From Calliopsis andreniformis (taxonomy: Eukaryota > Arthropoda > Insecta > Hymenoptera > Andrenidae), in assembly GCF_051401765.1 (NCBI RefSeq), contig NW_027480449.1, forward strand, positions 248,001 through 312,000: a stretch of DNA of 64,000 nucleotides, read 5' to 3'. A model generated the notes under the pieces. That model saw only the letters and a list, made by a program, of their open reading frames with translations, was not told the origin of the DNA and did no database searches. The position numbers were made by a program, and so were the translations under genes. Position 1 is the first letter of the stretch. Each line of letters begins with the position of its first letter. Positions 21,301 through 36,300 of this stretch are shown piece after piece.

Positions 21301-24300
21301 TGACGCTGCACCCGGCACTGCTCCTGACGCTGCACCTGACACTGCTCCTGACACAGGCACTGCTCCTGATACTGCCACTGACACTGCTCCTGACCCTGCT
21401 CCTGACACTGCTCCTGACACTGACACTGCTCCTGACACTGCTCCTGACACTGACAGTGCACTTGACACTGCTCCTGACACTGACACTGACACACCTCCTG
21501 GCACTGCTCCTGACACTGACACTGGTCCTGTCACTGACACTGCTCCTCACACTGCTCCTGACACTGACACTGCTCCTCACACTGCTCCTGACACTGACAC
21601 TGCTCCTCACACTGCTCCTGACACTGACACTGCTCCTGACACTGCTGCTGACACTGACACTGCTCCTGAGACTGACACTGCTCCGCATACTGCTCCTGGC
21701 ACTGACACTGCTGCTGACACTGCTCCTAACACAGACACTGCTGCTGATACTGACAATGCTCCTGACACTGCTCCTGACACAGCTCCTGACACTGACACTG
21801 CTCCTCCCACTGTTCCTGACACTGCTGCTCACACTGACACTGCTCCTGTCACTGGCACTGCTCCTGATACAGACACTGCTGGTGATCCTGACAATGTTCC
21901 TGACACTGCTCCTGACACTGCTCTTGACACTGACACTGGCACTGACACAGCTCCAGACACTGGCACTGCTCCTGTCGCTGCTCCTGACACAGACACTGAC
22001 CCCGACACTGCTCCTGTCTCTGACACTGATCCCGACACTGCTCCTGACACAGCTCCTGACACTGACACTGCTCCTGACACTGCTCCTGACACTGCTCCTG
22101 ACTCTGACACTGCTCCTGACACTGCTCCTGATACTGACACTGGCACTGCTACTGACCATGCTGCTGACACTGACACTGCTGCTGATCCTGACAATGCTCC
22201 TGACACTGCTCCAGCCACTGACACTGACACTGCACCTGACACTACTCCTGAAATAGCTGCTGTCACTGACACTTCTCCTGTCACTGCTCCTGACACTGAC
22301 GGTGCTGCTGATCCTGAGAATGCTCCTGACACTGCTCCTGACACTGACACTGCTCCTGGCACTGCTGCTGACACTGGCACTGCTGCTGATCCTGAGAATA
22401 CCCCTGAATCTGCTCCTCACACTGGCACTGCTACTGACCATGCTCCTGACACTGACACTGCCACTGACACTGCCCCTGACCCTGCTCCTGACACTGCTCC
22501 TGGCACTGACACTGCTCTTGACACTGCTCCTGACGCTGCACCTGACTCTGACACTTGTCCTGACACTGCTCCTGAAGCTGACACTGGTCCTGACTCTGCT
22601 CCTGACACTGACACTGCCACTGACACTGCCCCTGACCCTGCTCCTGACACTGACACTGCTCCTCACACTGTCCTGACACTGCTCCTGACGCTGCACCTGA
22701 CTCTGACACTTGTCCTGACACTGCTCCTGAAGCTGACACAGGTCCTGACACTGCTCCTGACACTGACACTGCTCCTCACACTGCTCCTGACACTGACACT
22801 GCAACTGAGAATGCTCCTGACACTGACGCTGCACCTGACATTGCTCTATGTCACTGCTCCTGACACTGACACTGACACTGCTCCTGACACTGACACTGCT
22901 GCTGAAACTGACAATGCTCCTGACACTGCTCCTGACACTGCTCCTGACACAGGCACTGCTCCTGATACTGCCACTGACCCTGACACTGCTCCTGACACAG
23001 CTCCTGACACTGACACTGCACCTGTGAATGCTCCTGACACTGACGCTGCACCCGACACTGCTCCTGACGCTGCACCTGACTCTGCTCCTGACACAGGCAC
23101 TGCTCCTGATACTGCCACTGACCCTGACACTGCTCCTGACACAGCTCCTGACACTGACACTGCTCCTGACACTGCTCCTGACCCTGCTCCTGACTCAGAC
23201 ACTGCTCCTGACACTGCTCCTGATACTGACACTGGCACTGACACTGACCATGCTCCTGACACTGACACTGCTGGTGATCCTGACAATGCTCCTGACACAG
23301 CTCCAGTCACTGACACTGACACTGCACCTGACACTACTCCTGAAATAGCTGCTGTCACTGACACTTCTCCTGTCACTGCTCCTGACACTGACGGTGCTGC
23401 TCATCCTGAGAATGCTCCTGATACTGGTCCTGACACTGCTGCTGACACTGGCACTGCTGCTGTTCCTGAGAATGCCCCTGAATCTGCTCCTCACACTGAC
23501 ACTGCTCCTGACACTGCTCCTGACACTGACACTGCTCCTAACACTGCTCCTGACACTGACACTACCGCTGACACTGTTCCTAACATAGCAGCTGACACTG
23601 ACACTGCTCCTGACACTCGCACTGTACCTGACACTGCTCCTGACACTGACACTGATCCTGCCATTCTTCCTGACACTGCTGCTCACAAAGACACTGCTCC
23701 TGACACTGACACTGCTCCTCACACTGCTCCTGATACTGACACTGGCACTGCTACTGGCCATGCTCCTGACACTGACACTGCTGCTGATCCTGACAATGCT
23801 CCTGACGCTGCTCCAGTCACTGACACTGACACTGCACCTGACACTACTCCTGAAATAGATGTTGTCACTGACACTTCTCCTGTCACTGCACCTGACACTG
23901 ACGCTGCTGCCGATCCTGAGAATGCTCCTGACACTGCTCCTGTCACTGACGCAGCTCCTGAGAGTGCTCCTGGCACTGACACTGTCACTGCTCCTGACAC
24001 TGACTCTGCTCCTGACACTGCTACTGACACTGACACTGCTCCTGATACTGACACTGACACTGCTCCTCACACTGCTCCTGACACTGCTCCTGACACTGAC
24101 CCTGTTCCTGACACTACTCCTGAAACTGCTCCAGACACTGACACTGCTCCAGCCACTGACACTGCTCCTGACACTGCTCCTGTCACTGACACTGCTCCTG
24201 TCACTGACATTGCTCGCCACACTGCTCCTAACACTGACACTGCTCCTGTCACTGCTCCTGACACAGGCACTGCTGGTGATCCTGGCAATGCTCCCTACAC

Positions 24301-27300
24301 AGCTCCTGACATTGGCACTGGTCCTGACTCTGCTCCTGACACTGACGCTGCCACTGACACTGCCCCTGACCCTGCTCCTGACACTGCTCCTGACACTGAC
24401 ACTGCTCCTCCCACTGTTCCTGACACTGCTGCTCACACTGACACTGCTCCTGTCACTGGCACTGCTCCTGATACAGACACTGCTGGTGATCCTGACAATG
24501 TTCCTGACACTGCTCCTGACACTGCTCCTGACACTGACACTGGCACTGACACAGCTCCAGACACTGGCACTGCTCCTGTCGCTGCTCCTGACACAGACAC
24601 TGACCCCGACACTGCTCCTGTCTCTGACACTGACCCCGACACTGCTCCTGACACAGCTCCTGACACTTACACTGCTCCTGACACTGCTCCTGACACTGCT
24701 CCTGACACTGACACTGCTCCTGACACTGCTCCTGACACTGACACTGCTCCGCATACTGCTCCTGGCACTTACACTGCTGCTGACACTGATCCTAACACAG
24801 ACACTGCTGCTGATACTGACAATGCTCCTGACACGGCTCCTGACACAGACACAGCTCCTGACACTGCTCCCGACACTGACACTGCTCCTGATACTGCTCC
24901 TGACACTGGTCCTGACACTGACGCTTGTCCTGACACGGCTCCTGAAACTGACACTGGTCCTGACACTGCTCCTGACACAGACACTGCTCCTCACACTGCT
25001 CCTGACTCTGACACTGCACCTGAGAAAGCTCCTGACACTGACGCTGCACCCGACACTGCTCCTGACGCTGCACCTGACACTGCTCCTGACACAGGCACTG
25101 CTCCTGATACTGCCACTGACACTGACACTGCTCCTGACACAGCTCCAGACACTGACACTTCTCCTGACACTGCTCCTGACCCTGCTCCTGACTCAGACAC
25201 TGCTCCTGACACTGCTCCTGATACTGACACTGGCACTGACACTGACACTGCTGGTGATCCTGACAATGCTCCTGACACAGCTCCAGTCACTGACACTGAC
25301 ACTGCACCTGACACTACTCCTGAAATAGCTGCTGTCACTGACACTTCTCCTGTCACTGCTCCTTACACTGACGGTGCTGCTCATCCTGAGAATGCTCCTG
25401 ATACTGGTCCTGACACTGCTGCTGACACTGGCACTGCTGCTGTTCCTGAGAATGCCCCTGAATCTGCTCCTCACACTGACACTGCTCCTGACACTGCTCC
25501 TGACACTGACACTGATCCTAACACTGCTCCTGACACTGACACTACCGCTGACACTGTTCCGAACATTGCAGCTGACACTGACACTGCTCCTGACACTGGC
25601 ACTGTACCTGACACTGCTCCTGACACTGACACTGCTCCTGCCACTGTTCCTGACACTGCTGCTCACAAAGACACTGCTCCTGACACTGACACTGCTCCTC
25701 ACACTGCTCCTGATACTGACACTGGCACTGCTACTGGCCATGCTCCTGACACTGACACTGCTGCTGATCCTGACAATGCTCCTGACGCTGCTCCAGTCAC
25801 TGACACTGACACTGCACCTGACACTACTCCTGAAATAGATGCTGTCACTGACACTTCTCCTGTCACTGCTCCTGACACTGACGCTGCTGCCGATCCTGAG
25901 AATGCTCCCGACACTGCTCCTGTCACTGACACAGCTCCTGAGAGTGCTCCTGACACTGGCACTGCTGCTGTCACTCCTCCTGACACAGGCACTGATGGTG
26001 ATCCTGGCAATGCTCCCTACACAGCTCCTGACATTGGCACTGGTCCTGACTCTGCTCCTGACACTGACACTGCCACTGACACTGCCCCTGACCCTGCTCC
26101 TGACACTGCTCCTGGCACTAACACTGCCCCTGACACTGCTCCTGACGCTGCACCTGACACTGACACATGTCCTGACACTGCTCCTGACACTGACACTGGT
26201 CCTGTCACTGACACTGCTCCTCACACTGCTCCTGACACTGACACTGCACCTGAGAATGCTCCTGACACTGACGCTGCACCTGACACTGCTCCTGTCACTG
26301 CTCCTGACACTGACACTGGCACTGACACAGCTCCAGCCACTGACACTGCTCCTGTCGCTGCTCCTGGCACTGACACTGACCCTGACACTGCTCCTGACAC
26401 AGCTCCTGACACTGACACTGCTCCTGACACTGCTCCTGACACTGCTCCTGACTCTGACACTGCTCCTGACACTGCTCCTGATACTGACACTGGCACTGCT
26501 ACTGACCATGCTGCTGACACTGACACAGCTGCTGATCCTGACAATGCTCCTGACACTGCTCCAGCCACTGACACTGACACTGCACCTGACACTACTCCTG
26601 AAATAGCTGCTGTCACTGACACTTCTCCTGTCACTGCTACTGACACTGACGGTGCTGCTGATCCTGAGAATGCTCCTGACACTGCTCCTGACACTGACAC
26701 TGCTCCTGACACTGCTGCTGTCACTGGCACTGCTGCTATTCCTGAGAATGCCCGTGAATCTGCTCCTGACACTTACACTGCTCCTGACACTGCTCCTGAC
26801 ACTGCTCCTGACTCTGACACTGCTCCTGACACTGCTCCTGATACTGACACTGGCACTGCTACTGACCATGCTGCTGACACTGACACTGCTGCTGATCCTG
26901 ACAATGCTCCTGACACTGCTCCAGCCACTGACACTGACACTGCACCTGACACTACTCCTGAAATAGCTGCTGTCACTGACACTTCTCCTGTCACTGCTCC
27001 TGACACTGACGGTGCTGCTGATCCTGAGAATGCTCCTGACACTGCTCCTGACACTGACACTGCTCCTGGCACTGCTGCTGACACTGGCACTGCTGCTGTT
27101 CCTGAGAATACCCCTGAATCTGCTCCTCACACTGGCACTGCTACTGACCATGCTCCTGACACTGACACTGCCACTGACACTGCCCCTGACACTGCTCCTG
27201 ACACTGCTCCTGTCACTGACACTGCTCCTGTCACTGACACTGCTCGCCACACTGCTCCTAACACTGACACTGCTCCTGTCACTGCTCCTGATACTGCCAC

Positions 27301-30300
27301 TGACCCTGACACTGCTCCTGACACTGACACTGCTGCTGATACTGACAATGCTCCTGCCACTGCTCCTGACACAGCTCCTGACCCTGACATTGCTCCTGGC
27401 ACTGACAGTGCTCCTGACACTGCTCCTGAGATAGACACTGCTCCTGACACTGCTCCTGACACTGACACTGCTCCTGACACTGCTCCTGACACTGACACTG
27501 CTCCGCATACTGCTCCTGGCACTTACACTGCTGCTGACACTGATCCTAACACAGACACTGCTGCTGATACTGACAATGCTCCTGACACGGCTCCTGACAC
27601 AGACACAGCTCCTGACACTGCTCCCGACACTGACACTGCTCCTGATACTGCTCCTGACACTGGTCCTGACACTGACGCTTGTCCTGACACGGCTCCTGAA
27701 ACTGACACTGGTCCTGACACTGCTCCTGACACAGACACTGCTCCTCACACTGCTCCTGACTCTGACACTGCACCTGAGAAAGCTCCTGACACTGACGCTG
27801 CACCCGACACTGCTCCTGACGCTGCACCTGACACTGCTCCTGACACAGGCACTGCTCCTGATACTGCCACTGACACTGACACTGCTCCTGACACAGCTCC
27901 TGACACTGACACTTCTCCTGACACTGCTCCTGACCCTGCTCCTGACTCAGACACTGCTCCTGGCACTGCTCCTGATACTGACACTGGCACTGACACTGAC
28001 ACTGCTGGTGATCCTGACAATGCTCCTGACACAGCTCCAGTCACTGACACTGACACTGCACCTGACACTACTCCTGAAATAGCTGCTGTCACTGACACTT
28101 CTCCTGTCACTGCTCCTGACACTGACGGTGCTGCTGATCCTGAGAATGCTCCTGACACTGCTCCTGACACTGACTCTGCTCCTGACACTGCTGCTGACAC
28201 TGGCACAGCTGCTGTTCCTGAGAATACCCCTGAACCTGCTCCTCACACTGGCACTGCTACTGACCATGCTCCTGACACTGACAGTGCTGCTGATCCTGAC
28301 AATGTTCCTGACACTGCTCCTGACACTGCTCCTGACACTGACACTGGCACTGACACAGCTCCAGACACTGACACTGCTCCTGTCGCTGCTCCTGACACTG
28401 ACACTGACCCCGACACTGCTCCTGTCTCTGACACTGACACTGACACTGCTCCTCACACTGCTCCTGGCACTGACACTGCTCCTCACACTGCTCCTGACAC
28501 TGACACTGCACCTGAGAATGATCCTAACACTGACGCTGCACCTGACACTGCTCCTGTCACTGCTCCTGACACTGACCCTGACACTGCTCCTGACACTGAC
28601 TCTGCTCCTGACACTGACACTGCCACTGACACTGCCCCTGACCCTGCTCCTGACACTGCTCCTGGCACTGACACTGCCCCTGACACTGCTCCTGACGCTG
28701 CACCTGACACTGACACTGCTCGTCACACTGCTCCTGACACTGACACTGCTCGTCACACTGCTCCTGACACTGACACTGGTCCTCACACTGCTCCTGACAC
28801 CGACACTTGTCCTGACACTGCTCCTGAATCTGACACTGGTCCTGACACTGCTCCTGACACTGACAGTGCTCCTCACACTGCTCCTGACACTGACACTGAC
28901 ATACCTCCTGGCACAGCTCCTGACACTGACACAGGTCCTGTCACTGACACTGCTCCTCACACTGCTCCTGACACTGACACTGCTCCTCACACTGCTCCTG
29001 ACACTGACACTGCACCTGAGAATGCTCCTGACACTGACGCTGCACCTGACACTGCTCCTGTCACTGCTCCTGACACTGACACTGACACTGGTCCTGTCAC
29101 TGACACTGCTCCTCACACTGCTCCTGACACCGACACTTGTCCTGACACTGCTCCTGAATCTGACACTGGTCCTGACACTGCTCCTGACACTGATACTGCT
29201 CCTCACACTGCTCCTGACAGTGACACTGCACCTGAGAATGCTCCTGACACTGACGCTGCACCTGACACTGCTCCTGTCACTGCTCCTGACACTGACACTG
29301 CTCCTGACACTGACACTGCTCCAGACACTGGTCCTGACACTGCTCCTGACGCTGACACTGCTCCTGACACTGCTCCTGACACTGACACTGCTGCTGATCC
29401 TGACAATGCTCCTGACGCTGCTCCTGACACAGATCCTGACACTGACACTGCTCCTGGCACTGACAGTGCTTCTGACACTGCTCCTGACATAGACACTGCT
29501 CCAGACACTGCTCCTGATACTGACACTGCTCCTGACACTGCTCCTGACACAGGAACTGCTCCTGATAATGCCACTGACCTGGCTCCTGACCCTGCTCCTG
29601 ACACTGCTCCTGACACTGACACTGCTCCTGACACTGCTCCTGACACTGACAGTGCTCCTGACACTGCTCCTGACACTGACACTAACACACCTCCTGGCAC
29701 TGCTCCTGACACTGACACTGGTCCTGTCACTGACACTGCTCCTCACACTGCTCCTGACACTGACACTGCACCTGAGAATGCTCCTGACACTGACGCTGCA
29801 CCTGACACTGCTCCTGTCACTGCTCCTGACACTGACACTGGCACTGACACAGCTCCAGCCACTGACACTGCTCCTGTCGCTGCTCCTGGCACTGACACTG
29901 ACCCTGACACTGCTCCTGACACAGCTCCTGACACTGACACTGCTCCTGACACTGCTCCTGACACTGCTCCTGACTCTGACACTGCTCCTGACACTGCTCC
30001 TGATACTGACACTGGCACTGCTACTGACCATGCTGCTGACACTGACACAGCTGCTGATCCTGACAATGCTCCTGACACTGCTCCAGCCACTGACACTGAC
30101 ACTGCACCTGACACTACTCCTGAAATAGCTGCTGTCACTGACACTTCTCCTGTCACTGCTACTGACACTGACGGTGCTGCTGATCCTGAGAATGCTCCTG
30201 ACACTGCTCCTGACACTGACACTGCTCCTGACACTGCTGCTGACACTGGCACTGCTGCTATTCCTGAGAATGCCTGTGAATCTGCTCCTCACACTGACAC

Positions 30301-33300
30301 TGCTCCTGACACTGCACCTGACACTGACACTGCTCCTCACACTGCTACTGACACTGACTCTGCTCCTGACGCTGCTCCTGACACTGACACTGTCACTGCT
30401 CCTGACACTGACTCTGCTTCTGACACTGCTACTGACACTGACACTGCTCCTGATACTGACACTGACACTGCTCCTCACACTGCTCCTGACACTGACACTG
30501 CACCTGAGAATGATCCTGACACTGACGCTGCACCTGACACTGCTCCTGTCACTGCTCCTGACACTGACCCTGACACTGCTCCTGACACTGACTCTGCTCC
30601 TGACACTGACACTGCCACTGACACTGCCCCTGACCCTGCTCCTGACACTGCTCCTGGCACTGACACTGCCCCTGACACTGCTCCTGACGCTGCACCTGAC
30701 ACTGACACTGCTCGTCACACTGCTCCTGACACTGACACTGCTCGTCACACTGCTCCTGACACTGACACTGGTCCTCACACTGCTCCTGACACCGACACTT
30801 GTCCTGACACTGCTCCTGAATCTGACACTGGTCCTGACACTGCTCCTGACACTGACAGTGCTCCTCACACTGCTCCTGACACTGACACTGACACACCTCC
30901 TGGCACAGCTCCTGACACTGACACAGGTCCTGTCACTGACACTTCTCCTCACACTGCTCCTGACACTGACACTGCTCCTCACACTGCTCCTGACACCGAC
31001 ACTTGTCCTGACACTGCTCCTGAATCTGACACTGGTCCTGACACTGCTCCTGACAATGATACTGCTCCTCACACTGCTCCTGACACTGACACTGCACCTG
31101 AGAATGCTCCTGACACTGACGCTGCACCTGACACTGCTCCTGTCACTGCTCCTGACACTGACACTGCTACTGACACTGACACTGCTCCAGACACTGGTCC
31201 TGACACTGCTCCTGACGCTGACACTGCTCCTGACACTGCTCCTGACACTGACACTGCTGCTGATCCTGACAATGCTCCTGACGCTGCTCCTGACACAGAT
31301 CCTGACACTGACACTGCTCCTGGCACTGACAGTGCTTCTGACACTGCTCCTGACATAGACACTGCTCCAGACACTGCTCCTGATACTGACACTGCTCCTG
31401 ACACTGACGCTGCTGCTGATCCTGACAATGCTCCTGACGCTGCTCCTGACACAGATCCTGACACTGACACTGCTCCTGGCACTGACAGTGCTTCTGACAC
31501 TGCTCCTGACATAGACACTGCTCCAGACACTGCTCCTGATACTGACACTGCTCCTGACACTGCTCCTGACACTGACACTGCTCCTCACACTGCTCCTGAC
31601 ACTGACACTGCCACTGACACTGCCCCTGACACTGCTCCTGACACTGCTCCTGTCACTGACACTGCTCCTGTCACTGACACTGCTCGCCACACTGCTCCTA
31701 ACACTGACACTGCTCCTGTCACTGCTCCTGATACTGCCACTGACCCTGACACTGCTCCTGACACTGACACTGCTGCTGATACTGACAATGCTCCTGCCAC
31801 TGCTCCTGACACAGCTCCTGACACTGACATTGCTCCTGGCACTGACAGTGCTCCTGACACTGCTCCTGAGATAGACACTGCTCCTGACACTGCTCCTGAC
31901 ACTGACACTGCTCCTGACACTGCTCCTGACACTGACACTGCTCCTCACACTGCTCCTGGCACTGACACTGCTGCTGACACTGCTCCTAACACAGACACTG
32001 CTGCTGATACTGTCAATGCTCCTGACACGGCTCCTGACACAGACACTGCTCCTGACACTGCTCCCGACACTGACACTGCTCCTGATACTGCTCCTGACAC
32101 TGGTCCTGACACTGACGCTTGTCCTGACACTGCTCCTGAAACTGACACAGGTCCTGACACTGCTCCTGACACAGACACTGCTCCTCACACTGCTCCTGAC
32201 TCTGACACTGCACCTGAGAAAGCTCCTGACACTGACGCTGCACCCGACACTGCTCCTGACGCTGCACCTGACACTGCTCCTGACACAGGCACTGCTCCTG
32301 ATACTGCCACTGACACTGACACTGCTCCTGACACAGCTCCTGACACTGACACTTCTCCTGACACTGCTCCTGACCCTGCTCCTGACTCAGACACTGCTCC
32401 TGACACTGCTCCTGATACTGACACTGGCACTGACACTGACACTGCTGGTGATCCTGACAATGCTCCTGACACAGCTCCAGTCACTGACACTGACACTGCA
32501 CCTGACACTACTCCTGAAATAGCTGCTGTCACTGACACTTCTCCTGTCACTGCTCCTGACACTGACGGTGCTGCTGATCCTGAGAATGCTCCTGACACTG
32601 CTCCTGACACTGCTGCTGACACTGGTCCTGTCACTGACACTGCTCCTCACACTGCTCCTGACACCGACACTTGTCCTGACACTGCTCCTGAATCTGACAC
32701 TGGTCCTGACACTGCTCCTGACACTGATACTGCTCCTCACACTGCTCCTGACAGTGACACTGCACCTGAGAATGCTCCTGACACTGACGCTGCACCTGAC
32801 ACTGCTCCTGTCACTGCTCCTGACACTGACACTGCTCCTGACACTGACACTGCTCCAGACACTGGTCCTGACACTGCTCCTGACGCTGACACTGCTCCTG
32901 ACACTGCTCCTGACACTGACACTGCTGCTGATCCTGACAATGCTCCTGACGCTGCTCCTGACACAGATCCTGACACTGACACTGCTCCTGGCACTGACAG
33001 TGCTTCTGACACTGCTCCTGACATAGACACTGCTCCAGACACTGCTCCTGATACTGACACTGGCACTGCTACTGACCATGCTGCTGACACTGACACAGCT
33101 GCTGATCCTGACAATGCTCCTGACACTGCTCCAGCCACTGACACTGACACTGCACCTGACACTACTCCTGAAATAGCTGCTGTCACTGACACTTCTCCTG
33201 TCACTGCTACTGACACTGACGGTGCTGCTGATCCTGAGAATGCTCCTGACACTGCTCCTGACACTGACACTGCTCCTGACACTGCTGCTGACACTGGCAC

Positions 33301-36300
33301 TGCTGCTATTCCTGAGAATGCCTGTGAATCTGCTCCTCACACTGACACTGCTCCTGACACTGCACCTGACACTGACACTGCTCCTCACACTGCTACTGAC
33401 ACTGACTCTGCTCCTGACGCTGCTCCTGACACTGACACTGTCACTGCTCCTGACACTGACTCTGCTTCTGACACTGCTACTGACACTGACACTGCTCCTG
33501 ATACTGACACTGACACTGCTCCTCACACTGCTCCTGACACTGCTCCTGACACTGACACTGCTCCAGCCACTGACACTGCTCCTGTCACTGACACTGCTCC
33601 TGTCACTGACACTGCTCGCCACACTGCTCCTAACACTGACACAGCTCCTGTCACTCCTCCTGACACAGGCACTGATGGTGATCCTGGCAATGCTCCCTAC
33701 ACAGCTCCTGACATTGGCACTGGTCCTGACTCTGCTCCTGACACTGACACTGCCACTGACACTGCCCCTGACCCTGCTCCTGACACTGCTCCTGGCACTA
33801 ACACTGCCCCTGACACTGCTCCTGACGCTGCACCTGACACTGACACATGTCCTGACACTGCTCCTGACACTGACACTGGTCCTGTCACTGACACTGCTCC
33901 TCACACTGCTCCTGACACTGACACTGCACCTGAGAATGCTCCTGACACTGACGCTGCACCTGACACTGCTCCTGTCACTGCTCCTGACACTGACACTGGC
34001 ACTGACACAGCTCCAGCCACTGACACTGCTCCTGTCGCTGCTCCTGGCACTGACACTGACCCTGACACTGCTCCTGACACAGCTCCTGACACTGACACTG
34101 CTCCTGACACTGCTCCTGACACTGCTCCTGACTCTGACACTGCTCCTGACACTGCTCCTGATACTGACACTGGCACTGCTACTGACCATGCTGCTGACAC
34201 TGACACAGCTGCTGATCCTGACAATGCTCCTGACACTGCTCCAGCCACTGACACTGACACTGCACCTGACACTACTCCTGAAATAGCTGCTGTCACTGAC
34301 ACTTCTCCTGTCACTGCTACTGACACTGACGGTGCTGCTGATCCTGAGAATGCTCCTGACACTGCTCCTGACACTGACACTGCTCCTGACACTGCTGCTG
34401 TCACTGGCACTGCTGCTATTCCTGAGAATGCCCGTGAATCTGCTCCTGACACTTACACTGCTCCTGACACTGCTCCTGACACTGCTCCTGACTCTGACAC
34501 TGCTCCTGACACTGCTCCTGATACTGACACTGGCACTGCTACTGACCATGCTGCTGACACTGACACTGCTGCTGATCCTGACAATGCTCCTGACACTGCT
34601 CCAGCCACTGACACTGACACTGCACCTGACACTACTCCTGAAATAGCTGCTGTCACTGACACTTCTCCTGTCACTGCTCCTGACACTGACGGTGCTGCTG
34701 ATCCTGAGAATGCTCCTGACACTGCTCCTGACACTGACACTGCTCCTGGCACTGCTGCTGACACTGGCACTGCTGCTGTTCCTGAGAATACCCCTGAATC
34801 TGCTCCTCACACTGGCACTGCTACTGACCATGCTCCTGACACTGACACTGCCACTGACACTGCCCCTGACACTGCTCCTGACACTGCTCCTGTCACTGAC
34901 ACTGCTCCTGTCACTGACACTGCTCGCCACACTGCTCCTAACACTGACACTGCTCCTGTCACTGCTCCTGATACTGCCACTGACCCTGACACTGCTCCTG
35001 ACACTGACACTGCTGCTGATACTGACAATGCTCCTGCCACTGCTCCTGACACAGCTCCTGACACTGACATTGCTCCTGGCACTGACAGTGCTCCTGACAC
35101 TGCTCCTGAGATAGACACTGCTCCTGACACTGCTCCTGACACTGACACTGCTCCTGACACTGCTCCTGACACTGACACTGCTCCGCATACTGCTCCTGGC
35201 ACTTACACTGCTGCTGACACTGATCCTAACACAGACACTGCTGCTGATACTGACAATGCTCCTGACACGGCTCCTGACACAGACACAGCTCCTGACACTG
35301 CTCCCGACACTGACACTGCTCCTGATACTGCTCCTGACACTGGTCCTGACACTGACGCTTGTCCTGACACGGCTCCTGAAACTGACACTGGTCCTGACAC
35401 TGCTCCTGACACAGACACTGCTCCTCACACTGCTCCTGACTCTGACACTGCACCTGAGAAAGCTCCTGACACTGACGCTGCACCAAACACTGCTCCTGAC
35501 GCTGCACCTGACACTGATCCTGACACAGGCACTGCTCCTGATACTGCCACTGACACTGACACTGCTCCTGACACAGCTCCTGACACTGACACTTCTCCTG
35601 ACACTGCTCCTGACCCTGCTCCTGACTCAGACACTGCTCCTGACACTGCTCCTGATACTGACACTGGCACTGACACTGACACTGCTGGTGATCCTGACAA
35701 TGCTCCTGACACAGCTCCAGTCACTGACACTGACACTGCACCTGACACTACTCCTGAAATAGCTGCTGTCACTGACACTTCTCCTGTCACTGCTCCTGAC
35801 ACTGACGGTGCTGCTGATCCTGAGAATGCTCCTGACACTGCTCCTGACACTGACTCTGCTCCTGACACTGCTGCTGACACTGGCACAGCTGCTGTTCCTG
35901 AGAATACCCCTGAACCTGCTCCTCACACTGGCACTGCTACTGACCATGCTCCTGACACTGACAGTGCTGCTGATCCTGACAATGTTCCTGACACTGCTCC
36001 TGACACTGCTCCTGACACTGACACTGGCACTGACACAGCTCCAGACACTGACACTGCTCCTGTCGCTGCTCCTGACACTGACACTGACCCCGACACTGCT
36101 CCTGTCTCTGACACTGACACTGACACTGCTCCTCACACTGCTCCTGGCACTGACACTGCTCCTCACACTGCTCCTGACACTGACACTGCACCTGAGAATG
36201 ATCCTAACACTGACGCTGCACCTGACACTGCTCCTGTCACTGCTCCTGACACTGACCCTGACACTGCTCCTGACACTGACTCTGCTCCTGACACTGACAC

